Below are positions 48,162-57,053 of a stretch of DNA of 64,000 bases, piece by piece; within the stretch, counting starts at the first letter, position 1, and each line of letters starts with the position of its first letter. Position numbers and translations under genes: made by a program. Below the pieces are notes generated by a model that ran no database searches, was not told the origin of the DNA, and saw only the letters and a list, made by a program, of their open reading frames with translations. The DNA is taken from contig NZ_JALGBI010000001.1 of NCBI RefSeq assembly GCF_022809125.1, positions 1,240,001 to 1,304,000 of the forward strand, in the 5' to 3' direction. Source of the DNA: Variovorax terrae. GTDB taxonomy: Bacteria; Pseudomonadota; Gammaproteobacteria; Burkholderiales; Burkholderiaceae_C.

Positions 48162-48926
48162 ATGGACGCCGCCACCCCGCTCAATGCCGAAGCCCCCGAA
48201 GCAGGGGCTTCGCAGGCCGTGAAGACGCAGCTGCGCCTGCGCGAAATGATCCTGGCGGGCGAGCTGCCGGGCGGCACGCGCATCGCCGAGCTGGCCATCG
48301 TCGAGCGGCTGGGCGTCTCGCGCACACCGATCCGGGCCGCCCTGATGCGGCTGGAGCAGGAGGGCCTGCTGGAAACCCTGCCCAACGGCGGCTATGCGGT
48401 GCGCACCTTCTCCGAGCGCGATGTGTCCGAGGCGATCGAGCTGCGCGGCACCCTTGAAGGGCTGCTCGCGCGGCTGGCCGCCGAGCGCGGCGCGGCGGCG
48501 GTGCTGCTGGGCGAGGCGCGCGCCTGCCTCGACGGGATCGACGGCGTGCTGCGCCAGCCGGCGCTCAACGACGAGGCGTTCTCCCGCTACGTGGCGCTCA
48601 ACCAGCGCTTTCACAACCTGCTCGGCGAGATGGCTGGCAGCGCCGTGATCGTGCGCGAACTGGAGCGCGTGGCCCGCCTGCCGTTCGCCTCGCCCTCGGG
48701 CTTCGTCGTGGTGCAGGCCAACTCGCCCCAGGCGCGCGACATGCTCATCGTGGCGCAGGACCAGCACCGCCAGGTGCTCGACGCCATCGAGCACGGCGAA
48801 GGCTCGCGCGCCGAGGCCATCATGCGCGAGCACTCGCGCATCGCCCAGCGCAACCTGCGCGAGGCCGTGCGGGGCCAGCACCTGGACCAGATGCCCGGCG
48901 TGCGGCTGATCCGCAAGCGAAGCTGA
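48162..48926 (+). CDS. vanR: GntR-family regulator of vanAB
   Basis: A 254-residue FCD-type GntR protein. The winged helix is at about 18-90 (LREMILAGELPGGTRIAELA, IVERLGVSRTPIRAALMRLE, GLLETLPNGGYAVRTF) and the FCD domain follows with SEAIELRGTLEGLLARLAAE and HRQVLDAIEHGEGSRAEAIM. Divergence from vanAB is the classic vanR arrangement; VanR represses and vanillate induces. The ATG at 48162 is chosen because the longer GTG-started frame overlaps operator 2. Confidence 0.88.
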   Translation: MDAATPLNAEAPEAGASQAVKTQLRLREMILAGELPGGTRIAELAIVERLGVSRTPIRAALMRLEQEGLLETLPNGGYAVRTFSERDVSEAIELRGTLEGLLARLAAERGAAAVLLGEARACLDGIDGVLRQPALNDEAFSRYVALNQRFHNLLGEMAGSAVIVRELERVARLPFASPSGFVVVQANSPQARDMLIVAQDQHRQVLDAIEHGEGSRAEAIMREHSRIAQRNLREAVRGQHLDQMPGVRLIRKRS

Positions 48927-49068
48927 AGGCTGCCGACGGTGCAACCCTCATCGCCGCGCATGGCGCTCACCGATCCAGCCGCGGCGCAGGCTGAAGCGAG
49001 TGCAGCTGCGCGTGAATTCCTGACCCGGCCGACCGGTCATTCGGTTATCGCAAACTGCTATATCAAAC

Positions 49069-49084
49069 AGTCTGATTTCAGACT
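49069..49084. promoter_or_regulatory. Palindrome upstream of the second liv operon
   Basis: AGTCTGA-TT-TCAGACT is a perfect 7-bp inverted repeat in the 290-bp gap between vanR and the receptor gene, 133 bp before the receptor ATG. It may be an operator. I see nothing else definite in this gap. Confidence 0.45.
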
Positions 49085-49216
49085 TGCGCAGGGGCGCATT
49101 TGCGGTCACAGTGCCGGGGGTTTAGTATTTGACCGCGCCGGCATGCTGGTTTGACGGGCTCGTTCAAGCAACGACGAATCCTTCCCTCTCGTTCATTCAC
49201 CATCCTGGAGACACCC

Positions 49217-50386
49217 ATGAAGAAAAGAGTATTCCTCAGCGCAACGGCCCTGGCAGCCATGGTGTTGTCGTCGGGCGCTGTGCTGGCGCAAGACAAATTC
49301 AAGATCGGCCTGATCCTGCCGATGACGGGCCAGCAAGCCTCCACGGGGCGCCAGATCGAAGCGGCGGCTCGCCTGTACATGGCCCAGAACGGCGACACCG
49401 TGGCCGGCAAGAAGATCGAACTCATCATCAAGGACGACGCCGCCACCCCCGACCAGACCAAGCGCCTGGCCCAGGAACTGGTGGTCAACGAGAAAGTCAA
49501 CGTGCTCGGCGGCTTCGGCGTCACCCCGGCCGCCCTGGCCGCCGCCCCCATCGCCACCCAGTCCAAGACCCCGCTGGTCGTCATGGCCGCTGCCACCTCC
49601 AGCATCACCGAAGCCTCGCCCTACATCGTGCGCACCAGCTTCACGCTGCCGCAAGTCTCGGTCTCCCTGGCCGACTGGGCGCCCAAGAACGGCATCAAGA
49701 AAGTCGTCACCCTGGTCAGCGACTACGGCCCCGGCATCGACGCCGAGAAATACTTCAAGGACCGCCTGACCTTCAACGGCGGCCAGGTGGTGGAGCAACT
49801 GCGCGTGCCCCTGCGCAGCCCCGACTTCGCCCCCTTCCTGCAAAAGGTGCGCGACATCAAGCCCGACGCCCTGTTCGTCTTCGTGCCCTCGGGCGCGGGC
49901 GCGGCCGTCATGAAGCAGTTCCTGGAGCGCGGCCTGGACAAGGCCGGCATCAAGCTGATCGCCACCGGCGACGTCACCGACGACGACCAGCTCAACGACA
50001 TGGGCGACGGCGCCCTGGGCGTGGTCACCTCGCACCACTACTCGGCGGCCCATCCCTCGGCCATGAACAAGAAATTCGTCGAAGCCTTCGAGAAAGCCAA
50101 CAAGGGCATGCGCCCGAACTTCATGGCGGTCGGCGGCTACGACGGCATGCGCGTGATCTACGAAGCGCTCAAGGCCACCAAGGGCCAGGGCGGCGGCGAT
50201 GCGCTGCTGGCGGCCATGAAGGGCCAGATCTTCGAGAGCCCGCGCGGCAAGATCTTCATCGATGCGCAGACCCGCGACATCGTGCAGGACGTGTACCTGC
50301 GCAAGGTCGAGAGGAAGAACGGCCAGCTGTACAACGTGGAGTTCGATGTCATCAAGGATGTGAAGGATCCCGGGAAGGCAAAGTAA
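49217..50386 (+). CDS. ABC transporter periplasmic substrate-binding protein
   Basis: A 389-residue LivK/Peripla_BP_6 receptor. The signal peptide ends SGAVLA (residue 24), then QDKFKIGLILPMTGQQASTG. Two-lobe patterns are VNVLGGFGVTPAALAAAPIA and VVTLVSDYGPGIDAEKYFK. The ATG at 49217 has GGAG 7 bp upstream. It heads a complete livKHMGF operon just downstream of vanR. The ligand is unknown; aromatic acids are plausible because of the van genes, amino acids equally so. Confidence 0.9.
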   Translation: MKKRVFLSATALAAMVLSSGAVLAQDKFKIGLILPMTGQQASTGRQIEAAARLYMAQNGDTVAGKKIELIIKDDAATPDQTKRLAQELVVNEKVNVLGGFGVTPAALAAAPIATQSKTPLVVMAAATSSITEASPYIVRTSFTLPQVSVSLADWAPKNGIKKVVTLVSDYGPGIDAEKYFKDRLTFNGGQVVEQLRVPLRSPDFAPFLQKVRDIKPDALFVFVPSGAGAAVMKQFLERGLDKAGIKLIATGDVTDDDQLNDMGDGALGVVTSHHYSAAHPSAMNKKFVEAFEKANKGMRPNFMAVGGYDGMRVIYEALKATKGQGGGDALLAAMKGQIFESPRGKIFIDAQTRDIVQDVYLRKVERKNGQLYNVEFDVIKDVKDPGKAK

Positions 50387-50391
50387 GCCCA

Positions 50392-50470
50392 CCCCCAGGC
50401 TCCGCTGCGCTGCGCCTCCCCCCTTGCAGGGGGCAACACCAGTGGCCCGGCGGAGCCGGTTCCACGGTGT
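50392..50470 (+). repeat. About 79-bp dispersed repeat, copy B (REP-like)
   Basis: It starts CCCCCAGGCTCCGCTGCG, includes the hairpin CCCCCTTGCAGGGGG, and ends GAGCCGGTTCCACGGTG. It matches copy A (3339-3417, opposite orientation). It sits in the receptor-livH gap, where a stem could dampen downstream expression. Confidence 0.75.
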
Positions 50471-50495
50471 TCCCCGTTGAAATCCCGCTTCACTC

Positions 50496-51368
50496 ATGCT
50501 GACCATACTCTTTGATGGCATCGCCTACGGCATGCTGCTCTTCGTGCTCGCCGTCGGGCTGGCCGTGACCATGGGGCTGATGAACTTCATCAACCTCGCG
50601 CACGGCGCCTTCGCCATGGTGGGCGGCTACATCACCGTGCTGCTGATGCAGCGTGCCGGCGTGCCCTTCCTGGTGTGCCTGCCGCTGGCCTTCCTGGGCG
50701 CCGCGCTGCTGGGCGCCGTGCTCGAGCGCACGCTGTACCGGCCGCTGTACCGCCGTCCGCACCTGGACCAGGTGCTGTTCTCCATCGGCCTGGTGTTCAT
50801 GGCCGTGGCCGGCTTCGACTACTTCATCGGCTCCACGCAGCAGATCATGCAGCTGCCCGAATGGCTCAAGGGCCGCACCGAGATCGGTTCGGGCCCCTGG
50901 ACCCTGGGCATGGGCCACTACCGCATCTTCATCATCGTGGTCTGCGCCGCGCTCACGGTGGGGCTGCAGTACATCCTGGCCAGGACGCGCTTCGGCAGCC
51001 GCCTGCGCGCCTCGGTGGACGACCAGCGCGTGGCCGCGGGCCTGGGCATCAACGTGAACATGGTGTTCCTCTCCACCTTCGCCGTGGGCTCGGGCCTGGC
51101 CGGCCTGGGCGGCGCCCTGGGCATCGAGGTGCTGGGGCTGGACCCGACCTTCCCGCTCAAGTTCATGGTGTACTTCCTGATCGTGGTGGCCGTGGGCGGC
51201 ACCTCGTCCATCACCGGGCCGCTGCTGGCGGCGCTGCTGCTGGGCATCGCCGACGTGGCCGGCAAGTACTACATCCCCAAGCTCGGGGCCTTCATCGTCT
51301 ACTGCCTCATGATCGTGATCCTGATCTGGCGCCCGCAGGGCCTGTTCGTGCGCAAGGGAGGGAAATGA
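50496..51368 (+). CDS. livH: Liv-type ABC permease LivH
   Basis: A 290-residue permease with about eight hydrophobic segments. The family N-terminus MLTILFDGIAYGMLLFVLAV, MGLMNFINLAHGAFAMVGGY and the C-terminal KYYIPKLGAFIVYCLMIVIL identify LivH. It follows the receptor by 109 bp containing a dispersed repeat, and its stop overlaps livM (ATGA). Confidence 0.94.
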   Translation: MLTILFDGIAYGMLLFVLAVGLAVTMGLMNFINLAHGAFAMVGGYITVLLMQRAGVPFLVCLPLAFLGAALLGAVLERTLYRPLYRRPHLDQVLFSIGLVFMAVAGFDYFIGSTQQIMQLPEWLKGRTEIGSGPWTLGMGHYRIFIIVVCAALTVGLQYILARTRFGSRLRASVDDQRVAAGLGINVNMVFLSTFAVGSGLAGLGGALGIEVLGLDPTFPLKFMVYFLIVVAVGGTSSITGPLLAALLLGIADVAGKYYIPKLGAFIVYCLMIVILIWRPQGLFVRKGGK

Positions 51369-52339
51369 GCATGAATGCGCAGAAATCATTGCTGCAAGGC
51401 TCGCGCTGGAAGGCCTGGGAGCCGGCCGTCTGGCTGATCGGTTTTGCCGCGCCGCTGCTGGTCGCTCAGCACTCGCTGATCGTCAACGAGATCGCCATCG
51501 TCGCGCTGTTCGCGATGTCGCTGGACCTGATCCTCGGCTTCACCGGCATCGTCTCGCTGGGCCATGCGGCCTTCCTGGGCTTCGGCGCCTACAGCGCTGC
51601 GCTGTTCGCCAAGCACATCAACCCCGACCCGACGCTGGGCCTGCTGGTGGCCGCGGCCACCACCACCGTGCTGGGCGCGGCCTGCAGCCTGACCATCATG
51701 CGCGGCACCGACCTCACGCGGCTGATGGTCACGCTGGGCGTGGGCCTGATCCTGCTGGAGCTGGCCAACAAGCTCGACTGGCTGACCGGCGGCGCCGACG
51801 GCCTGCAGGGCGTGGTCATGGGCCCGGTGCTCGGCAAGTTCGAGTTCGACCTGCAGGGCCAGGTTGCGGCCTGGTATTCGCTGGTGGTGGCGTTCGTGCT
51901 GTTCGTGCTGATGCGCCGGCTGGTGAACTCGCCGTTCGGCGCCACCTTGATGGCCGTGCGCGACAACCGCCTGCGCGCCATGGCCATCGGCATTCCGGTG
52001 ACGGCGCGTCTGGGCGTGATCTACACCATCTCCGCCGGCGTGGCCGGCATCGCCGGCGGCCTGCTGGCGCAGACCACGGGCTTTGCCTCGCTCGACGTGT
52101 TCGCGTTCGACCGCTCGGCCGACGTGATGCTGATGCTGGTGATCGGCGGCACCGGCTGGCTGTACGGCGGCATCGCGGGCGCCGTGGTGTTCAAGCTGCT
52201 GCAGGACACGCTGTCGGCCATCACGCCGCAGTACTGGATGTTCTGGATCGGCCTGTTCCTGGTGATCCTGGTGCTGGTCGGGCGCGAGCGGCTGCTGCGC
52301 CCCTGGACCTGGTTCGGCAAGAAGGCGAAGCAATCATGA
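51365..52339 (+). CDS. livM: Liv-type ABC permease LivM
   Basis: A 324-residue permease with the LivM pattern LILGFTGIVSLGHAAFLGFGAYSAALF and the cytoplasmic-loop motif SPFGATLMAVRDNRLRAMAIG, which contacts the ATPase. It overlaps livH upstream and livG downstream by 4 bp each, so the operon is translationally coupled. Unlike the first Liv set, there is no fused ATPase. Confidence 0.94.
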   Translation: MSMNAQKSLLQGSRWKAWEPAVWLIGFAAPLLVAQHSLIVNEIAIVALFAMSLDLILGFTGIVSLGHAAFLGFGAYSAALFAKHINPDPTLGLLVAAATTTVLGAACSLTIMRGTDLTRLMVTLGVGLILLELANKLDWLTGGADGLQGVVMGPVLGKFEFDLQGQVAAWYSLVVAFVLFVLMRRLVNSPFGATLMAVRDNRLRAMAIGIPVTARLGVIYTISAGVAGIAGGLLAQTTGFASLDVFAFDRSADVMLMLVIGGTGWLYGGIAGAVVFKLLQDTLSAITPQYWMFWIGLFLVILVLVGRERLLRPWTWFGKKAKQS

Positions 52340-53103
52340 GCGCCGCACCCACCGTTCTGTCCGCGCGCGGCCTGGTCATGCGCTTTGGCGGCATCACCGC
52401 CACCAACAACGTCACGCTGGACCTGAAGAAGGGCGCGCGCCATGCGCTGATCGGCCCCAACGGCGCCGGCAAGACCACATTGATCAACCTGCTGACCGGC
52501 GTGCTCGAACCGACCGAAGGCAGCATCACGCTCGAAGGCCTGGACATCACGCGCCTGGCGCCGCACCAGCGGGTGCACCGCGGCATGGTGCGCACCTTCC
52601 AGATCAACCAGCTGTTCGACACGCTCACGCCGCTGCAGACGCTGGCGCTCACGGTCTCGCAGCACCGCCGCCTGGGCACGCGCTGGTGGCCCTCGCTGGG
52701 CTCCAACCAGGCCGTGGCCGAACGCTGCGAGGTGCTGCTCGAGCAGTTCCACCTCACCGACGTGATGAACCAGCCCACCCGCGTGCTGGCCTACGGCAAG
52801 CGCCGGCTGCTGGAGATCGCCATCGCGCTGGCCTGCGAGCCGCGCGTGCTGCTGCTCGACGAACCCGTGGCCGGCGTGCCCGCGGGCGAGCGCGAGGAGC
52901 TGCTGCAGACCGTGGCGGCGCTGCCGGCCGATGTGTCGGTGCTGCTGATCGAGCATGACATGGACCTGGTGTTCAGCTTTGCCAACCGCATGACGGTGCT
53001 GGTCAACGGCACGGTGCTGACCGAGGGCGACCCCGAGCAGATTGCCAACGACCCGCAGGTCAAGGCGGTGTACCTGGGGCATGGAGAAGAAGCACATGGC
53101 TGA
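52336..53103 (+). CDS. livG: Liv-type ABC ATPase LivG
   Basis: A 255-residue ATPase with Walker A GPNGAGKTT (about 41-49), the LivG-typical GMVRTFQINQLFDTLT, signature AYGKRRLLEIAIAL and Walker B VLLLDEPVAGVP. The signature segment reads LAYGKRR instead of LSGG; related sequences occur in LivG. It overlaps livM by 4 bp and livF by 8 bp. Confidence 0.93.
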   Translation: MSAAPTVLSARGLVMRFGGITATNNVTLDLKKGARHALIGPNGAGKTTLINLLTGVLEPTEGSITLEGLDITRLAPHQRVHRGMVRTFQINQLFDTLTPLQTLALTVSQHRRLGTRWWPSLGSNQAVAERCEVLLEQFHLTDVMNQPTRVLAYGKRRLLEIAIALACEPRVLLLDEPVAGVPAGEREELLQTVAALPADVSVLLIEHDMDLVFSFANRMTVLVNGTVLTEGDPEQIANDPQVKAVYLGHGEEAHG

Positions 53104-53827
53104 GGAACTCCTCAAGATCGAGAATCTGAGCGCCGGCTACGGCGAGGCCGTGGTGCTCAACCACGTGTCGCTCGCGCTGGGCGAGGGCGAAACCCTGGCC
53201 CTGCTGGGGCGCAACGGCACCGGCAAGACCACGCTGATGAACACGCTGGCCGGCGCCACCACGCGCCACGGCGGCAGCATCACGCTGGGCGGCGTGGCCC
53301 TGCACAAGCTGGCCTCGCACGAGCGCGCGGGGGCCGGCATCGGCTGGGTGCCGCAGGAGCGCAACATCTTCAAGTCGCTCACGGTGGACGAGAACCTCAC
53401 CGCCGTGGCGCGGCCCGCGCGCGCCGGCAGCACGGCGCGGCCCTGGACGCCCGAGCGGGTGTACGAGATGTTCCCGCGCCTGGCCGAACGCAAGACCAAC
53501 CTGGGCACGCAGCTGTCGGGCGGCGAGCAGCAGATGCTGGCGGTGGGCCGCGCGCTGGTGCTCAACCCGAAGCTGCTGCTGCTGGACGAGCCGCTCGAAG
53601 GCCTGGCGCCGATCATCGTGGAAGAGCTGCTCAAGGCCATTGCGCGCATCACGCGCGACGAGGGCCTGTCGGCCATCATCGTGGAGCAGCACCCGCAGGC
53701 GATCCTGGCGATCTCGCACCGCGCGGTGGTGCTGGACCATGGCTCGGTGGTGCACGCGGGCAGCGCGCAGGAGCTGCGCGAGCAGCCGGCCCTGCTCGAC
53801 CGCCTGCTGGGTGTGGCGCGCGGCTGA
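53096..53827 (+). CDS. livF: Liv-type ABC ATPase LivF
   Basis: A 243-residue ATPase with Walker A GRNGTGKTT (about 36-44), signature LSGGEQQMLAVGRAL, Walker B LLLLDEPLEGLAP and H-loop IIVEQHPQAIL. The ATG at 53096 overlaps livG by 8 bp; an ATG five codons upstream is the alternative. It is the last gene of the livKHMGF unit, followed by a 44-bp repeat copy. Confidence 0.94.
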   Translation: MAEELLKIENLSAGYGEAVVLNHVSLALGEGETLALLGRNGTGKTTLMNTLAGATTRHGGSITLGGVALHKLASHERAGAGIGWVPQERNIFKSLTVDENLTAVARPARAGSTARPWTPERVYEMFPRLAERKTNLGTQLSGGEQQMLAVGRALVLNPKLLLLDEPLEGLAPIIVEELLKAIARITRDEGLSAIIVEQHPQAILAISHRAVVLDHGSVVHAGSAQELREQPALLDRLLGVARG

Positions 53828-53847
53828 TTGCGCCTGTGTTACCCGGT

Positions 53848-53891
53848 GCTATTGTTTTGATAGCTGCCGATGACCGTCCGACAAGGACATC
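53848..53891 (+). repeat. 44-bp bipartite repeat, copy 7
   Basis: The head is GCTAT-TGTTTTG-ATAGC, spacer TGC, and the tail begins CGATGACCGTCC and ends GACAAGGACATC. It lies between livF and the next Bug gene, whose ribosome site (AAAGGA) follows a few bases after the tail. Confidence 0.85.
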
Positions 53892-53911
53892 CGCCCGAAA
53901 GGACCTTTGAA

Positions 53912-54898
53912 ATGCAACGTCGACAGATGCTCATGGCCGCAGCCGCCGCGGCGGCGCCCATGCTGTGGTCGGGCGGAGCCGCCGGCCAGACCGCGGCGTT
54001 CCCGTCCAAGACGCTGCGCATCGTCGTGCCCTTCGGCGCCGGCGGCGTGGCCGACCTGACGGCCCGCACCGTGGGCCAGAAGCTGGCCGAGCTGCTGGGC
54101 CAGAGCGTGATCATCGACAACCGCCCCGGCGCGGGCGGCGTGGTGGCCGGCGAGGTGGTGGCCAAGGCCGAGCCCGACGGCCACACGCTGCTGCTCATGA
54201 GCAACGGCACGGCGGTGAGCGCCGGCCTGTTCAAGAGCCTGCCGTTCGACGCGGTCCGCGATTTCGCGCCCATTTCGCTGCTGGGCCTGTTCGACCTCGT
54301 CATCGTGGTGCCCGACAACTCGCGCTTCAAGACGCTGGGCGAGCTGGTGGCCTGGGCCAAGGCCCATCCGGGCAAGCTCAACCTCGGCAGCATCAACGTG
54401 GGCAGCACGCAGAACCTGGCGGCCGAGCTGTTCAAGACCAGCGCCGGCATCGACGCCCAGGTCGTTCCCTTCAACGGCACGCCGTCCGTGGTGACGGCGC
54501 TGCGCGGCGGCCAGATCGACGCGGCGGTGGAGATCCTGAGCCCGGTGATGACCCAGATCAGCAGCCAGGCGCTGCGCGCGCTGGCGGTGATGGGCGAGAA
54601 GCGCTCGACCTCGCTGCCCGAGGTGCCGACGGTGGCCGAAAGCGGAGGGCCGCTGGCCAGGTTCAACGCGGCGTCGTGGAACGCGCTGGCCGCGCCGGCC
54701 CGCACCCCGCGCGACGTGGTGCAGCGGCTGAACCGCGAAGTGCAGGCGGCGATCGCCTCGCCCGACGTGAAGAAGCGCCTGCAGGACCTGCGCGTGGAGC
54801 CGCGTGCCAGCACGCCCGAGCAGCTGGGCCAGCTACTGACCTCGGACATCGTGCGCTGGGGCGAGGTGATCTCCCGCGCCAACATTCCGCGCCAGTGA
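53912..54898 (+). CDS. Bug/TctC-family periplasmic receptor
   Basis: A 328-residue receptor. MQRRQMLMAAAAAAAPMLWS is a signal with an RR pair, followed by FPSKTLRIVVPFGAGGVADL, VIIDNRPGAGGV, EPDGHTLLLMSNG and LPEVPTVAESG. The usual VPYKG is replaced by QVVPFNGTPSVVTALRGG, as also seen in part in the receptor at 28794. It follows livF by 84 bp and precedes a dehydrogenase gene by 55 bp. Ligand unknown. Confidence 0.88.
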   Translation: MQRRQMLMAAAAAAAPMLWSGGAAGQTAAFPSKTLRIVVPFGAGGVADLTARTVGQKLAELLGQSVIIDNRPGAGGVVAGEVVAKAEPDGHTLLLMSNGTAVSAGLFKSLPFDAVRDFAPISLLGLFDLVIVVPDNSRFKTLGELVAWAKAHPGKLNLGSINVGSTQNLAAELFKTSAGIDAQVVPFNGTPSVVTALRGGQIDAAVEILSPVMTQISSQALRALAVMGEKRSTSLPEVPTVAESGGPLARFNAASWNALAAPARTPRDVVQRLNREVQAAIASPDVKKRLQDLRVEPRASTPEQLGQLLTSDIVRWGEVISRANIPRQ

Positions 54899-54953
54899 CG
54901 ACGCGCCGCTTTGCGCGCCCCTCTTTTCTGATCCAAACGCTGCCGGAGGCTCC

Positions 54954-55859
54954 ATGACCCTGCACCACATCGGCCTGATCGGCTACGGCGAAGTCGGCAA
55001 GATCTTTTCCGCCGGTCTCAAGGACCAATCCGGCGTGGCCGGCATGGGCGCCTGGGACCTCAAGTTCGCCAGCGTGACCGCCGAGGCCGCCGAGCGCGCC
55101 CACGCGGCGCAGGCCGGCGTCGCCGCGCAGGCCTCGATGCAGGCGCTGTGCGAGGCCAGCGACCTCATCATCTCGGCCGTGACCGCGTCCAACACCCTGG
55201 CCGTGGCGCAGGAGGCGGCGCGGCACATCCGCCCCGGTGCGCTGTTCCTGGATCTCAACTCGGCCTCGCCCGGCACCAAGCAGCAGTGCGCCGCGCTGAT
55301 CGATGCGCGCGGCGCGCACTATGTGGAGGCCGGCGTCATGACCTCGGTGCCGCCTTATGGCATCCGCGTGCCCATGCTGCTGGGCGGCGCCAGGGCGGCT
55401 GGACTCGCCGCCGTGCTGGCGGGCTGGGGCATGGACGCCAGGGCGGTGAGCGAGCAGCTCGGCGTGGCCAGCGCCATCAAGATGTGCCGCAGCGTGATGA
55501 TCAAGGGCCTGGAGGCGCTGGTGATCGAGAGCTACGCCACGGCCCGCGCCTATGGCGTGGAAGACCACGTGCTGCCCACGCTGGCCGAAACCTTTCCTTC
55601 GATCGACTGGGAGAAGCAGGGCGCCTACTTCTTCAGCCGCGTGGTGCAGCATGGCCAGCGCCGCGCCGAGGAGATGCGCGAGTCGGCCAACACCGTGCGC
55701 GAAGCGGGCTTCGAGCCCTTCATGGCCGCCGCCATTGCGGGCAAGCAGCAGTGGGTGGCCGACCAGGCGCGCGAGGGCGTGTTCGCGGGCCTGGCCAAGG
55801 ACGCGCGCTGGCAGGACTATGCCGACCGGCTGATCGCGGCGCGCACCAAGCAGCCGTAG
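54954..55859 (+). CDS. 6-phosphogluconate-dehydrogenase-like NAD(P) oxidoreductase (DUF1932 type)
   Basis: A 301-residue beta-hydroxyacid-dehydrogenase-superfamily protein. The N-terminal Rossmann motif is GLIGYGEVG (7-15); DLNSASPGTK (100-109) is the substrate-loop region and K176 in SAIKMCRS is the probable catalytic lysine. The C-terminal helical domain resembles DUF1932. The substrate is a 3-hydroxy acid of unknown nature. It probably forms an operon with the Bug receptor upstream, which may deliver its substrate. Confidence 0.78.
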   Translation: MTLHHIGLIGYGEVGKIFSAGLKDQSGVAGMGAWDLKFASVTAEAAERAHAAQAGVAAQASMQALCEASDLIISAVTASNTLAVAQEAARHIRPGALFLDLNSASPGTKQQCAALIDARGAHYVEAGVMTSVPPYGIRVPMLLGGARAAGLAAVLAGWGMDARAVSEQLGVASAIKMCRSVMIKGLEALVIESYATARAYGVEDHVLPTLAETFPSIDWEKQGAYFFSRVVQHGQRRAEEMRESANTVREAGFEPFMAAAIAGKQQWVADQAREGVFAGLAKDARWQDYADRLIAARTKQP

Positions 55860-55905
55860 CGGCCTGCGGAGGGCGGGATCGGGTTTTTGAGTGCCCGATC
55901 GGGCC

Positions 55906-55949
55906 GATGTCCTCGTCGGACGGTCGTTTGATGCTATTGAATTCATAGC
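55906..55949 (-). repeat. 44-bp bipartite repeat, copy 8 (best consensus)
   Basis: On the minus strand: head GCTAT-GAATTCA-ATAGC, spacer ATC, tail AAACGACCGTCC then GACGAGGACATC. Both hairpin parts are intact (GCTAT/ATAGC and GTCC/GGAC around GACGA). It lies between the convergent dehydrogenase and LysR genes, where it could also act as a terminator. Confidence 0.9.
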
Positions 55950-55993
55950 GGCCTGCGGCTGTACCGGCAGCCTGCCCTCGACGAGGGCGCCCC

Positions 55994-56929
55994 TCACACC
56001 CCGTAGTGCTTCTCCAGCAGGGCCGTCCGCGTCGTCGGGCTCTCCAGTTGCCCCAGCCACCACTGCAGCGCGCGCCCCTGGCTGGCCGCGCCGCGCCAGG
56101 CGTAGCTCATGCGGGCCAGCCGCTCGGGCCGGTCGACCTTCTTGGCCACCAGCCGGCCGGTCTCGATGTAGGGCCGGGCCATGGGCTCGGGCAGGAAGCC
56201 GCCGCCCAGGCCGCGCAACTGCGCGTCGAGCTTGGCGTGCATGGTGGGCACGGTGAGCACGTCCTGCCCGCCGAGCAGGCCCATGGTCAGCCCGCCGCCG
56301 CGCTGCACCGAATCGGCCACCGCCACGGCGCGGTGCTGGCGCAGCAACTCGTCGTTGAGCGGCTCGGGCGCGGCCGCCAGCGGATGGTGCGGCGCCACGG
56401 CAAAGAGAAAGGCCACGCCGCCCAGCGGCCGGCTCTGGATGCCGGCCGAGTTGGTCGGCTCCAGCACCACGCCGACGGCGAGGTCGGCCTGCCCCGAGGT
56501 CAGCGCTTCGAGCGTGCCCGAGAGGGTTTCGTCGCGCAGCTTCACGCGCGTGGGCGGGTTCAGCGCGAAGAAGGCGCCGGTCAGCTCCAGCAGGATGTGG
56601 CGCGAGATCAGGCCGTCGACCGCGATCGTGAGCTGCGACTCCCAGCCCGTGGCCACGCGCTTCACGCGGTTGGCGATGGCGTCGATGTCCTGCAGCAGCC
56701 GCTCGCCCTCGCGCAGCAGCTCGGCGCCGGCCTCGGTCAGGCGCGCCTGGCGCGAGCTGCGGTCGAACAGCAGCACGTCCAGCGCGTCCTCGATCTGGCG
56801 CACCCGGTAAGTGAGGGCGCTGGGTACCACGCCCAGCGTGCGCGCGGCGCCGGCCAGGCTGCCGGCCCGGGCCACGGCCTGCAGCATGGAGAGCGCATCC
56901 GGCGTCAGGACATCGCGTGCGGTTTGCAT
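55994..56929 (-). CDS. LysR-family transcriptional regulator
   Basis: A 311-residue LysR protein. The N-terminal helix-turn-helix spans about 10-65 (MLQAVARAGSLAGAARTLGV, PSALTYRVRQIEDAL, LLFDRSSRQARLTEAG), with the effector domain after it. The ATG at 56929 is preferred over a TTG seven codons upstream. It is divergent from pirin across 124 bp containing a perfect ATTCAAA/TTTGAAT palindrome and probably controls that gene run. Effector unknown; quinones or electrophiles fit the neighbours. Confidence 0.88.
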   Translation of the reverse strand: MQTARDVLTPDALSMLQAVARAGSLAGAARTLGVVPSALTYRVRQIEDALDVLLFDRSSRQARLTEAGAELLREGERLLQDIDAIANRVKRVATGWESQLTIAVDGLISRHILLELTGAFFALNPPTRVKLRDETLSGTLEALTSGQADLAVGVVLEPTNSAGIQSRPLGGVAFLFAVAPHHPLAAAPEPLNDELLRQHRAVAVADSVQRGGGLTMGLLGGQDVLTVPTMHAKLDAQLRGLGGGFLPEPMARPYIETGRLVAKKVDRPERLARMSYAWRGAASQGRALQWWLGQLESPTTRTALLEKHYGV

Positions 56930-56944
56930 GATTTGGCTCGGTTT

Positions 56945-56961
56945 ATTCAAATTATTTGAAT
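56945..56961. promoter_or_regulatory. Candidate LysR operator
   Basis: ATTCAAA-TTA-TTTGAAT is a perfect 7-bp inverted repeat, AT-rich in GC-rich surroundings, 16 bp upstream of the lysR ATG and in the divergent lysR-pirin region. It contains the T-N11-A spacing LysR proteins recognise. Confidence 0.6.
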
Positions 56962-57053
56962 GATGCCATCAAACGGAATGGCTGGCGCCAGCGCACCGGG
57001 CCTCCTACAGTGGAGACATCAGGCAAGTGATTGACTTCAAAGGAGATGCCACC

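Noticed and set aside
49058..49074. GCTAT followed by seven bases and AGTCT, resembling the 17-bp repeat head
   Set aside because: Only the left arm matches and no 24-bp tail follows, so chance similarity is likely.
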